A DNA stretch of 6,158 nucleotides from UMGS755 sp045595795 (GTDB lineage Bacteria; Bacillota; Clostridia; UBA1381; UBA9506). The notes under the pieces were generated by a model that had not been told where the DNA came from, searched no databases, and saw only the letters and a program-made list of their open reading frames with translations. Below, piece by piece: positions 1 to 5,969 of this stretch. Positions within the stretch are counted from its first letter, which is position 1. The number at the start of each line of letters is the position of its first letter. The position numbers and the translations under genes are program-made. The stretch lies in NCBI GenBank assembly GCA_045595795.1, contig JAZOBC010000076.1, positions 1-6,158 of the forward strand. The letters are read 5' to 3'.

Positions 1-135
1 CCCATTTACATAGAAGAACTATTTTTACATAACCCATTTATGGGTAGTCAGTAGCAGTTGCATGGCTGGCAGGCCAATACAAAAGCACACTTGTGTGCAG
101 CCAGTAGTATTAGGGCTATGCCCGAAAATGAAAAA

Positions 136-155
136 CCCCCCCGTTATACGGGGGG
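136..155. terminator. GC-rich terminator hairpin
   Basis: A 7-bp stem of CCCCCCG (137-143) and CGGGGGG (149-155) closes a TTATA loop. Five A residues precede it (131-135) and an AT-rich stretch follows. Read on the minus strand it is a clean intrinsic terminator with a five-T tail; on the plus strand the tail ATATTTATTAT is weaker. It probably ends transcription from a gene left of the window, or insulates the protease promoter in both directions. Confidence 0.6.
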
Positions 156-170
156 ATATTTATTATATGC

Positions 171-200
171 TCCGCCTCCGTTGACAAGGGCGGATTTTTT
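171..200 (+). terminator. terminator hairpin overlapping the protease promoter
   Basis: TCCGCC (171-176) pairs with GGCGGA (189-194) across a 12-nt loop, and six T residues follow directly (195-200). This has the layout of an intrinsic plus-strand terminator, though the stem is only 6 bp. The loop contains the TTGACA box of the next promoter, so terminator and promoter are physically interleaved. Confidence 0.5.
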
Positions 201-209
201 CTGTATAAT
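181..209 (+). promoter_or_regulatory. consensus sigma-A promoter of the S8 protease
   Basis: TTGACA (181-186) and TATAAT (204-209) are both exact matches to the vegetative sigma-A consensus, with the optimal 17-bp spacer. Transcription should start near 216, giving a leader of about 40 nt before the ATG at 257. A promoter this close to consensus suggests strong expression unless a repressor acts; the 13-bp inverted repeat around the -10 box is a possible operator. Confidence 0.85.
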
Positions 210-242
210 GAAAACAGAAGATAAAATATGAAAAAGTCCGCC
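189..242. repeat. 13-bp inverted repeat flanking the -10 box
   Basis: The left arm GGCGGATTTTTTC (189-201) is complementary to the right arm GAAAAAGTCCGCC (230-242) at 12 of 13 positions, the remaining pair being G-T. The 28-nt interval contains TATAAT and the predicted transcription start. The right arm ends one base before the ribosome binding site (243-250). The left arm is shared with the terminator hairpin at 171-200, so in a read-through RNA the two structures would be mutually exclusive. Transcripts starting at the local promoter would carry only the right arm. Confidence 0.6.
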
Positions 243-256
243 TAAGGAGGAACCCT

Positions 257-1621
257 ATGAAAAAGTTTTTGACCTTCTTTGCTTTATGTTTACTTCTGCT
301 CGGCACAAAAGTCTACGCAGCCGAGGAGCAATATGTTGTAAAATTAAAGAATCAGGTGCAGCTTTTCAGTCTGTCCAGACCGCCCGCGGTGCAGTTGGTC
401 AGCAAAAGCGAACTGCAAGATTACATGGCCGCCAACCTTGTGGAGCTCTATGCCCCCAATGTGCCGGTCAAGCTGTGTGCCACGGAAACTGATTGGAATT
501 TAGAGCATATCAAATCTGCATTTCCCAACAAAATCGGATGCGATGGTAGCGGCGTAACCGTTGCCGTGATTGATTCCGGCGTGCAGGAGATTGGCGTTTT
601 ATCAAATAGAGTGCTGCCCGGTCGTTCTTACGCGCAGGTTATAACTGAAGACGGTTATACGGTTGACATCGGTGAAAACGTCACCGATAACTATGGGCAT
701 GGCACCTTTGTCAGCGGCATCATTGCCGCAACCGCCGAAAACGCTGACATTGTCCCGCTGAAAGCCTTTGAAGGCTCTGAAACCACACTGATTTGTGTGA
801 TACAGGCCATTTATGATGCTTGTGTTGTCTATGAGGCAGATGTCATTAACATGAGCTTTGCACTGGATTTTTCTTCAATTGATCCATCGGTTCAGGCAGA
901 TACCATTGCTTTTTTAGATAGTTTTGTTTCAAATGCTGAGGCCTCCGGTTCCATTGTGATAGCGGCAGTCGGTAACGAAAGTAGCGAGACAGTTCTTTAT
1001 CCTGCAGGATGTGAGAAGGCAATCGGCGTGGGAGCTGTGACCCAAAACAACAGCGCCTGCACCTTTTCGCAGAAAAACGAAAGTGTGTATGTTGTGGCTC
1101 CGGGACAGGATGTAATCAGCACTGCCATCACCGGTTTTACAGATAATGATGGCACATCTTTTGCCGCACCGCACGTTTCCGGTCTGGCAGCTATTGCAAA
1201 ATCCATGAAGCCGGACATGACTCCTGCCGAGTTTAAAACACTTCTGGCACAAACTGCTATCAACTTAGGTGATGACGACGGCTACGACACGACCTTTGGT
1301 CACGGCTTAATTGACTGCGAAGCCGTCACAAGAGCTATCATCGGCAATCAGGAAGTATATCTCTCCCCCATTCACCAAACAGCAACCGACACAGAGACCG
1401 TGATTTATAACAACACCGATGCGCCGATTACGGTTTGGTGCCTCTACGCTAACTATAATAATACATTTACGTCACTAAATGCCTCTCTGCCGGTTGAAAC
1501 CACCATCGGTGCACGCGACGTTTTCTCTTTTAAAAACGACTATGATATTGGCATAGTGCGATATATGGTGCTAAAGAGCAAAACAACACTCCAGCCCTTA
1601 ACCAAAGATAGAATTAGATAA
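257..1621 (+). CDS. secreted S8 family subtilisin-like serine protease
   Basis: A 454-residue subtilase, predicted to be exported and to hydrolyse peptide bonds outside the cell. Residues 1-21 form a signal peptide: Lys-Lys, a hydrophobic core, then VYA before a likely cleavage at 21/22. About 22-80 looks like a propeptide. The catalytic domain spans roughly 80-360 with a complete triad: Asp106 in AVIDSG, His148 in GHGT and Ser301 in GTSFAAP; oxyanion-hole Asn240 is in AAVGN. Residues 361-454 are a C-terminal extension rich in beta-type sequence and Asn/Thr that I cannot assign. There is no LPxTG motif or C-terminal membrane segment, so the product is probably released. The start is supported by TAAGGAGG (243-250), 6 nt upstream, and by a consensus promoter. 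It is monocistronic and ends in a strong terminator. Family assignment is secure; substrate is unknown. The vegetative promoter argues against a Csp-type germination protease. Confidence 0.95.
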   Translation: MKKFLTFFALCLLLLGTKVYAAEEQYVVKLKNQVQLFSLSRPPAVQLVSKSELQDYMAANLVELYAPNVPVKLCATETDWNLEHIKSAFPNKIGCDGSGVTVAVIDSGVQEIGVLSNRVLPGRSYAQVITEDGYTVDIGENVTDNYGHGTFVSGIIAATAENADIVPLKAFEGSETTLICVIQAIYDACVVYEADVINMSFALDFSSIDPSVQADTIAFLDSFVSNAEASGSIVIAAVGNESSETVLYPAGCEKAIGVGAVTQNNSACTFSQKNESVYVVAPGQDVISTAITGFTDNDGTSFAAPHVSGLAAIAKSMKPDMTPAEFKTLLAQTAINLGDDDGYDTTFGHGLIDCEAVTRAIIGNQEVYLSPIHQTATDTETVIYNNTDAPITVWCLYANYNNTFTSLNASLPVETTIGARDVFSFKNDYDIGIVRYMVLKSKTTLQPLTKDRIR

Positions 1622-1624
1622 TAC

Positions 1625-1664
1625 AAAAACGGCTGCGGTAACAAATGTTACCGCAGCCGTTTTT
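1625..1664. terminator. bidirectional intrinsic terminator
   Basis: A perfect 19-bp inverted repeat (1625-1643 with 1646-1664): five A, a GC-rich core CGGCTGCGGTAACA, the centre AA, then the complement and a run of T to 1665. The A-rich and T-rich ends make it an intrinsic terminator in both directions. It lies 3 nt after the protease stop codon and 22 nt beyond the fba stop codon, so it serves both convergent genes. Confidence 0.95.
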
Positions 1665-1686
1665 TATGTAAGCGATGCGCTTATGT

Positions 1687-2622
1687 TCACGCTTTGCCGT
1701 CGCAGCCTAAAACGTTAACAATTTTCTTCTTAACCAGATCCTTAATCGCTGCACGAGCCGGAGACAGATACTGTCTGGGATCGAAGTGAGCCGGATTTTC
1801 TGCCATGTACTTACGGATAGAACCGGTCATAGCCAGACGCAGGTCAGAGTCAATGTTAATTTTGCAAACTGCAGATTTTGCAGCTTCACGAAGCATATCT
1901 TCGGGGATACCGATTGCATCAGGCATGTTACCGCCGTTTGCGTTGATCATGTCAACATATTCGGGGATAACGCTGCTTGCACCGTGGAGAACGATGGGGA
2001 AGTTCGGCAAACGCTGTTCAACTTCTTTTAAAATATCAAAACGCAGCTGAGGCTTCTGACCGGGTTTGAATTTATAAGCACCATGGCTTGTACCAATGGC
2101 GATTGCCAAAGAGTCAACACCGGTACGGGTAACAAATTCTTCTACTTCAGAAGGACGGGTGTAAGATGCATCTTCATCAGAAACATTTACATCGTCTTCA
2201 ATACCAGCCAGACGGCCGATCTCACCTTCAACAACAACGCCGCGAGCGTGTGCATATTCAACAACCTTTTTGGTCAGTTCGATGTTGTCTTCAAAAGAAT
2301 GGTGAGAACCGTCAATCATAACGGAGGTAAAACCACCGTCAATACAAGATTTGCACAGTTCAAAGCTGTCACCATGGTCAAGATGCAGACAGATGGGCAG
2401 GTCGGTTTCAATCAAAGCAGCTTCAACCAACTTAACGAGGTAAGTGTGATTTGCATACTTTCTTGCGCCTGCGGAAACCTGCAGAATCAGAGGAGCGCTA
2501 ACTTCTTTAGCAGCTTCAGTGATACCCTGAATGATTTCCATGTTGTTTACGTTAAAAGCACCGATTGCATAACCGCCATCGTATGCCTTCTGGAACATTT
2601 CCTTACTGGTTACTAATGCCAT
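1687..2622 (-). CDS. fba: class II fructose-1,6-bisphosphate aldolase
   Basis: This cytosolic zinc enzyme of glycolysis and gluconeogenesis reversibly cleaves fructose-1,6-bisphosphate into dihydroxyacetone phosphate and glyceraldehyde-3-phosphate. Numbered from the chosen ATG (311 residues), the opening MALVTSKEMF and GAFNVNNMEI are typical. HLDHG gives the catalytic Asp82 and zinc ligand His83; VEGEIG holds Glu134; GTSHGAYKF holds zinc ligand His180; VLHGASSV holds His213; and KINIDSDLR is the late phosphate-binding motif. Length and the GGNMPDAIGIP segment fit the clostridial form. The open frame extends three codons further to a TTG at 2631, but that codon abuts the AAGGAG (2632-2637), whereas ATG 2622 lies 9 nt from it. 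The gene has its own sigma-A promoter and ends at the shared terminator. It could be annotated fbaA or fba; some aldolases of this class act on tagatose bisphosphate, but the glycolytic role is by far the likelier. Confidence 0.96.
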   Translation of the reverse strand: MALVTSKEMFQKAYDGGYAIGAFNVNNMEIIQGITEAAKEVSAPLILQVSAGARKYANHTYLVKLVEAALIETDLPICLHLDHGDSFELCKSCIDGGFTSVMIDGSHHSFEDNIELTKKVVEYAHARGVVVEGEIGRLAGIEDDVNVSDEDASYTRPSEVEEFVTRTGVDSLAIAIGTSHGAYKFKPGQKPQLRFDILKEVEQRLPNFPIVLHGASSVIPEYVDMINANGGNMPDAIGIPEDMLREAAKSAVCKINIDSDLRLAMTGSIRKYMAENPAHFDPRQYLSPARAAIKDLVKKKIVNVLGCDGKA

Positions 2623-2631
2623 ATCATTCAA

Positions 2632-2637
2632 CTCCTT
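2632..2637 (-). promoter_or_regulatory. RBS that fixes the fba start
   Basis: AAGGAG on the minus strand, 9 nt from the ATG at 2622 and 0 nt from the upstream in-frame TTG at 2631. The spacing excludes the TTG as initiator. Confidence 0.85.
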
Positions 2638-2654
2638 AATAATTTATCATTCTT

Positions 2655-2683
2655 ATTGTACCAAAAGAAACCGCTAAAATCAA
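2655..2683 (-). promoter_or_regulatory. sigma-A promoter of fba
   Basis: On the minus strand, TTGATT (2678-2683) lies 17 bp from TACAAT (2655-2660). A TGG directly before the -10 box makes it an extended -10 promoter. The predicted start is near 2648, giving a leader of about 26 nt that contains the ribosome binding site. It allows fba to be transcribed independently of the small gene upstream. Confidence 0.75.
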
Positions 2684-2736
2684 TAGTTAAATTCAATAAA
2701 AGGACAATTTTTTCACAGCCTGTTTCAAGTAATTTT

Positions 2737-3240
2737 TCAAGAGATAAAATCTTCAGGCGAAAGAGATAAAACCAACCCAAGTGTAACAAAGCCCATAGCA
2801 GCACTGATTTCGGGAAACACGTCAGGCAACATGACCGGAAACTCCTGCGGCTCAAGTATTTTCCCCTTCAGTGTAACAATGCTGCGCTGCAAGCAATATT
2901 GAAAACACGTTTTCCCCGGCTCGTTCTTAAGGCTGGAGGCGGTAGCTGTTGCCAAAGAATTGAGCCCGTAAGTGATGACCAAGGATTTTGAATAAACAGG
3001 TGCCATGGTGGGCTCATCAGCGTTTAAGATCGTGACATAATCTGCCATACAGCCCGACGCACATTGCGGTTTTTCCATCAAAAAAACATCACATTGCTTC
3101 TGCACGTTTGGCGGCAAAATCAAATAGTCTCCGCCCTCCTCCTTTCGTCGTCTTAGGCAATGCAGTCCCCGCTTGGTTAAATTCTTTTGCAACAAAAGAC
3201 TAATCGCTTCACCATATTCTGCAATTGAGACAGTGACCAT
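2737..3240 (-). CDS. uncharacterised protein with Mur-ligase-like segment
   Basis: A 167-residue protein that I cannot name. The start at 3240 follows AGGAG (3248-3252) by 7 nt; the longer frame to 3267 has no such site. Residues 68-104 contain YVTILNADEP followed by VITYGLNSLATATASS. This resembles the stretch in Mur ligases where the central domain (NADD motif) passes into the C-terminal domain (TYG motif). Residues 114-136 (QYCLQRSI through EPQEFPV) look like a further conserved block. The ATP-binding P-loop of Mur ligases is absent and the protein is far too short for one, so catalysis of that kind is not expected. It has 6 cysteines, no signal peptide and a mildly hydrophobic C-terminal end (145-160) too weak to call a membrane helix. 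It is divergent from sipL with a sigma-E-like promoter, which hints at a mother-cell sporulation role (inference). Certainty that it is a real gene is high; function is unknown. Confidence 0.8.
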   Translation of the reverse strand: MVTVSIAEYGEAISLLLQKNLTKRGLHCLRRRKEEGGDYLILPPNVQKQCDVFLMEKPQCASGCMADYVTILNADEPTMAPVYSKSLVITYGLNSLATATASSLKNEPGKTCFQYCLQRSIVTLKGKILEPQEFPVMLPDVFPEISAAMGFVTLGLVLSLSPEDFIS

Positions 3241-3247
3241 GAAAACA

Positions 3248-3252
3248 CTCCT
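3248..3252 (-). promoter_or_regulatory. RBS that fixes the small gene's start
   Basis: AGGAG on the minus strand, 7 nt before the ATG at 3240. The in-frame ATG at 3267 is upstream of this site and has no comparable sequence of its own. Confidence 0.8.
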
Positions 3253-3284
3253 AATAGCCATGGGCATTTTATCGTTATATTGCT

Positions 3285-3313
3285 ATTGTAACTGAAAAAG
3301 CGACTTTTTATGC
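3285..3313 (-). promoter_or_regulatory. sigma-E-like promoter facing the small gene
   Basis: On the minus strand, GCATAAA (3307-3313) and GTTACAAT (3285-3292) are separated by exactly 14 bp. Compared with the Bacillus sigma-E consensus GHATATT-N14-CATACAHT, they match at 5 of 7 and 6 of 8 positions. The predicted start is near 3278, with a leader of about 38 nt. TACAAT within it could instead serve sigma-A, but no -35 box is present at the proper distance. Confidence 0.45.
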
Positions 3314-3321
3314 GATGGATG

Positions 3322-3350
3322 GCATATTCCGTTTGGCGGGTGAATACATT
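3322..3350 (+). promoter_or_regulatory. sigma-E promoter of sipL
   Basis: GCATATT (3322-3328) is a full match to the sigma-E -35 consensus. AATACATT (3343-3350) matches the -10 consensus CATACAHT at 7 of 8 positions, with the canonical 14-bp spacer. Sigma-E is the early mother-cell sporulation factor, and sipL is in the sigma-E regulon of Clostridioides difficile, so the match fits the gene. The predicted transcription start is near 3357. Confidence 0.8.
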
Positions 3351-3370
3351 AAAACAAGAGAAGCTCAATG

Positions 3371-3377
3371 AAGGAGG
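3371..3377 (+). promoter_or_regulatory. RBS that fixes the sipL start
   Basis: AAGGAGG lies inside the longest open frame, 8 nt before ATG 3386 and 5 nt before ATG 3383. The first ATG of the frame (3368) is only about 11 nt from the predicted transcription start and has no ribosome binding site, so it is unlikely to be used. Confidence 0.8.
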
Positions 3378-3385
3378 AGCAGATG

Positions 3386-4939
3386 ATGCAGATAGATTTT
3401 CAAAAAGAAGTGATAACCGTTAGTGAAATGCGTGCCAATCAATCCGCCACGCTACTAGTTGAGGGCGATGTGATTGTCCCCGACATCAAGCCGGATATCA
3501 AAGAAATTTTACTGACAGAAGCCAGCGCCGTTATCACCAATCAGAACTATGCAGAGGGCAAACTGCACGTGACCGGCACAGCATCGGTGAAAATTTTATA
3601 CCTTCCCGATGCAGAACACGTGCAGCCTAAAAGCATTGACGCAAAGTTTGATTTTAAAGATACTTTAGAGTTTTCAGGAGACGAAAACTTAGAAATTAGT
3701 TGCCGAGCCGTTACGGAACACATTGAATTTTCACTGATTAACTCACGCAAATTGAATGTGAAAGTGGTTGTCTCAGTCAGTGCCAGAGGGTATCACAGGG
3801 ATGAGATGACACTGCTTTCCGGTACCGCTGAGGATAGCCCTCTCAAAATCCGTACCAAACAAATCAGCGCCTATCAGGTGGTGGCTGATACCACCCGGGA
3901 ACTTGCTATCGCTGATACCATTGAAATCCCTTCCGCCAAGCCCGATGCAGATGAGCTGATTAAGCTGGACGTAAAGGCTTTTAAAGGGGATTGTAAAATC
4001 ATGTCCGGCAAAATTTTGTTAAAGGGTGCGTTGATGATTCATACGCTTTATGGCAGCAGCGACCCTGACGCCGCTATTGAATGCATGGAGCATGAGCTGC
4101 CTTTTAGCGAAGTCATTGACATAGAAGGCTTGAGCGAGGACTGTCTTTGCAACGTTGCCTACGAAGTCAAGGATGTATTTCATACCTTAAAGGACGATAC
4201 AAACGGTGACCCACGCGTCATTTCGTTGGATGTGGTGCTAAGGGCAGACATCATTGCCTCTAAAACAAGAGAGATTGACGTGATTGATGACTGCTATACC
4301 ACATTCGGTGTTGCCGACATCAAACGTGAACAACTCCGTCTGGATGAACTGTTGTGTGAGGGTGTCAGCCACGTTAGCATGAAGGAAATTCTGAGCATTC
4401 CGGAAACAATGCCTGCCGCCGGCGCGGTTTATAATCTGTCCTGCAAGCCCAAGGTAGGAGAAATTCAAATAATAGATGAAAAATTGCTCATCAAAGGCAA
4501 GCTGATTGTGTTTGTGCTGTATGGCTCCACAAATGGCGAAGCACCACTCTACAGCCTTGTAAACGAGTTTGATTTTGAGCACAGCATCCCCGCAGATGGT
4601 GCTGACGAAACAGCTTACTGCGAGTGCGGTGTCACCGACCAGAATGTGAGCTTCACCTTAAATGCCGCTTCTGAAATTGAACTGCGCTGTGTATTAGAGT
4701 TTTACACCCGTGCCATTAAGCCCACAGTATTACAGGTTATCAGTGGTGCGACAATTACGGAAGAGGATATTGACATTTTGCCGGAACGCGGACTCATAAT
4801 CTATTTCGTGCAAAAAGGTGACACTCTGTGGGATATTGCCAAGCACTACCGAACCGATTATGAAAAAATTATGCAGCTGAATCAAATGGATAATAGCTTG
4901 ATTCTACCGGGTCAGAAGCTTTTGATTCCCAGAAACTAA
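3386..4939 (+). CDS. sipL: SipL-like SPOCS (DUF3794) and LysM spore-coat morphogenetic protein
   Basis: In C. difficile, SipL sits on the mother-cell side of the forespore and binds the coat-base ATPase SpoIVA through its LysM domain; it is needed to localise the coat. The open frame is 523 residues from 3368, about the length of that protein; from the chosen ATG 3386 it is 517 (ATG 3383 is nearly as good). In 523-residue numbering there are three SPOCS-type units. The first starts near VEGDVIVPDIKPD (31-43) and includes ASVKILYLP (72-80). The second starts near EIPSAKPD (186-193) and includes HTLYGSS (225-231). The third includes EILSIPETMP (340-349) and VFVLYGS (381-387). The C-terminal LysM is 479-523, from YFVQKGDTLWDIA to ILPGQKLLIP. 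There is no signal peptide, as expected for a mother-cell cytosolic protein. A sigma-E promoter lies directly upstream. The same architecture occurs in other clostridial SPOCS-LysM proteins, so orthology is likely rather than proven. Confidence 0.9.
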   Translation: MQIDFQKEVITVSEMRANQSATLLVEGDVIVPDIKPDIKEILLTEASAVITNQNYAEGKLHVTGTASVKILYLPDAEHVQPKSIDAKFDFKDTLEFSGDENLEISCRAVTEHIEFSLINSRKLNVKVVVSVSARGYHRDEMTLLSGTAEDSPLKIRTKQISAYQVVADTTRELAIADTIEIPSAKPDADELIKLDVKAFKGDCKIMSGKILLKGALMIHTLYGSSDPDAAIECMEHELPFSEVIDIEGLSEDCLCNVAYEVKDVFHTLKDDTNGDPRVISLDVVLRADIIASKTREIDVIDDCYTTFGVADIKREQLRLDELLCEGVSHVSMKEILSIPETMPAAGAVYNLSCKPKVGEIQIIDEKLLIKGKLIVFVLYGSTNGEAPLYSLVNEFDFEHSIPADGADETAYCECGVTDQNVSFTLNAASEIELRCVLEFYTRAIKPTVLQVISGATITEEDIDILPERGLIIYFVQKGDTLWDIAKHYRTDYEKIMQLNQMDNSLILPGQKLLIPRN

Positions 4940-4978
4940 AATTTCTCCGCCGCCTGTATCAGTAAGAACACAGTCTGC

Positions 4979-4992
4979 ATATGATATCATAT
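4979..4992. repeat. 14-bp perfect palindrome after sipL
   Basis: ATATGATATCATAT reads identically on both strands. It lies 40 nt after the sipL stop codon and about 35 nt before the -35 position of the promoter proposed for the next gene. It could be a dimeric regulator site, or chance in AT-rich DNA. No T tract follows, so it is not a terminator. Confidence 0.35.
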
Positions 4993-5028
4993 AGAGAAAG
5001 CCTTATGCGCTTTTCCCTGATATGTGCT

Positions 5029-5056
5029 GCATTCGCCCATAAGCGCAGCATACAAA
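5029..5056 (+). promoter_or_regulatory. sigma-E-like promoter of the Cys-rich gene
   Basis: CATACAAA (5049-5056) matches the sigma-E -10 consensus CATACAHT at 7 of 8 positions. GCATTCG (5029-5035), 13 bp upstream, matches the -35 consensus at only 4 of 7. The predicted start near 5063 leaves a leader of about 29 nt to the ATG at 5092 but only about 5 nt to the in-frame ATG at 5068. A weak 8-bp hairpin (5023-5030 with 5045-5052) overlaps it. Read-through from sipL is an alternative. Confidence 0.45.
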
Positions 5057-5091
5057 AATAGAATCATATGGGCAGAAAGGTATGGAGTTAT

Positions 5092-5934
5092 ATGAACGAA
5101 AAACTTCGCGGTTCATTTCCCGGCGGCTGCCACGATGCAAAGGATGCCGTCTGCATACATACCGATAAAATTTATGATTCCTGCAAGGATAAAGACTGCA
5201 TTGAAGATGCAAGGGTTTATTTCACTGCTGCAGGGCAGGATATCATTGACAGAGCTGTTAACGTTAAATGCAGAAAGTCGGAAATTATTTGGGTGTTCAC
5301 CGATGTAGAGCCGGTTCCTTTTAACCGCGGCTACTTCACGGTCGATTTGAAATTCTTTTTCAAAATCACCTTAGATGCCTTCACCGGCGTCGGCAAGCCC
5401 TGCAAGGTAGAGGGTCTTGCCAGCTTCGACAAAAAAGTGATTCTCTTTGGTTCGGAGGGTTCAGCCAAAATCTTCGAATCCCGCTATCGCTATGATAGCT
5501 TTGACGAACAACTTTGGCAGAAAACCAACATGCCCAAGGCAATCGTTGAAGTGGTTGATCCCTTGTGCTTAGCTGCCAAAGTGGTAGATATTAACGACAA
5601 ACTTTGCTGCTGCGGTGACGAGCTTGACTTTTCACGAATTCCGCAGTGTGTTTGCAATGTGTTTGACGACACCTTGGTTTTAGGCGGCGAAAGAAAGCGT
5701 GTGTTCGTTTCCATTGGTCTGTTCTCCATTGTGAAAATCGAGCGCAGCGTGCAGCTGCTCATTCCGGCATATGACTTCTGTGTGCCACAAAAGGAATGCG
5801 TTGCCTCAAGCGATGACAGCCCCTGCGATTTATTTGAACAGATTGAATTCCCCTTCGACGAATTTTTCCCACCGGAAAAAGACGATTGCAAGGTTGACAG
5901 TCTTTCTGATCTGCGCCGTGGCTGCTGTAACTGA
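5092..5934 (+). CDS. cysteine-rich conserved hypothetical, probably sporulation-related
   Basis: A 280-residue protein without a name I can support. It has 18 cysteines (over 6%), including CCC in the middle and CC next to the C-terminal Asn. It has no signal peptide, membrane helix or known metal-cluster spacing. The N-terminal third (VCIHTDKIYDSC, KDCIEDARVYFT) and the centre (VEPVPFNRGYFTVDLKFFF, then KVEGLASFDKKVILFGSEG) have the conserved look of a family core. The basic-acidic tail is less ordered. The centre loosely recalls a SPOCS unit, a beta-strand-rich pattern ending in a hydrophobic strand plus GS, but this is inference. ATG 5092 is preferred over 5068: GGAG (5084-5087) and AAAGG (5076-5080) precede it, and the predicted promoter would leave 5068 almost leaderless. 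It follows sipL by 152 bp on the same strand with no strong terminator between. High Cys content and position suggest a disulfide-crosslinked coat or coat-associated protein. Confidence 0.8.
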   Translation: MNEKLRGSFPGGCHDAKDAVCIHTDKIYDSCKDKDCIEDARVYFTAAGQDIIDRAVNVKCRKSEIIWVFTDVEPVPFNRGYFTVDLKFFFKITLDAFTGVGKPCKVEGLASFDKKVILFGSEGSAKIFESRYRYDSFDEQLWQKTNMPKAIVEVVDPLCLAAKVVDINDKLCCCGDELDFSRIPQCVCNVFDDTLVLGGERKRVFVSIGLFSIVKIERSVQLLIPAYDFCVPQKECVASSDDSPCDLFEQIEFPFDEFFPPEKDDCKVDSLSDLRRGCCN

Positions 5935-5969
5935 AAATGAATCAAAAAAACATGAACCGACAGACATGA

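Larger units (their letters stand above)
1..256. other. structured non-coding 5' region
   Basis: I see no convincing gene here. The stretch has an unusual density of short inverted repeats: ACCCAT/ATGGGT (32-37 with 40-45), TGGCTG/CAGCCA (63-68 with 98-103) enclosing GCACAC/GTGTGC (85-90 with 93-98), and GGGC/GCCC (113-116 with 120-123). Two terminator-like hairpins and the protease promoter follow, listed separately. The octamer CCCATTTA occurs twice (1-8 and 33-40). The nested hairpins could be the 3' untranslated end of an upstream transcript, a small structured RNA, or an interspersed repeat; the sequence alone does not decide between these. Confidence 0.5.

Noticed and set aside
1..54. 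A 17-codon plus-strand frame open from the left edge to TAG at 52-54, possibly the tail of an upstream gene.
   Set aside because: It is too short to distinguish from chance, and it overlaps the hairpin at 32-45.
929..1263. Two minus-strand open frames of 88-107 codons opposite the protease.
   Set aside because: They lie antisense to the region encoding the conserved Asn and Ser motifs, have no ribosome binding site, and overlap each other; they are shadows of the real gene.
257..1621. The S8 protease as a Csp-type germination protease linked to the sporulation genes.
   Set aside because: It has a signal peptide and a perfect sigma-A promoter, and is separated from the sporulation cluster by a strong terminator and fba.
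2083..2616. A 177-codon plus-strand frame opposite fba.
   Set aside because: It is long, but fully antisense to a well-conserved aldolase with all its active-site motifs; the protein is low in plausibility and has no promoter or RBS.
2628..2855. A 75-codon minus-strand frame between the small gene and fba.
   Set aside because: It overlaps the end of the small gene and the fba promoter and leader, and it has no RBS.
5003..5052. Several overlapping partial inverted repeats (GCGCTT/AAGCGC and TGTGCTGC/GCAGCATA) after sipL, considered as a sipL terminator or riboswitch.
   Set aside because: The stems are short, mutually overlapping, with a 14-nt or longer loop and no T tract. They coincide with the proposed promoter for the next gene.
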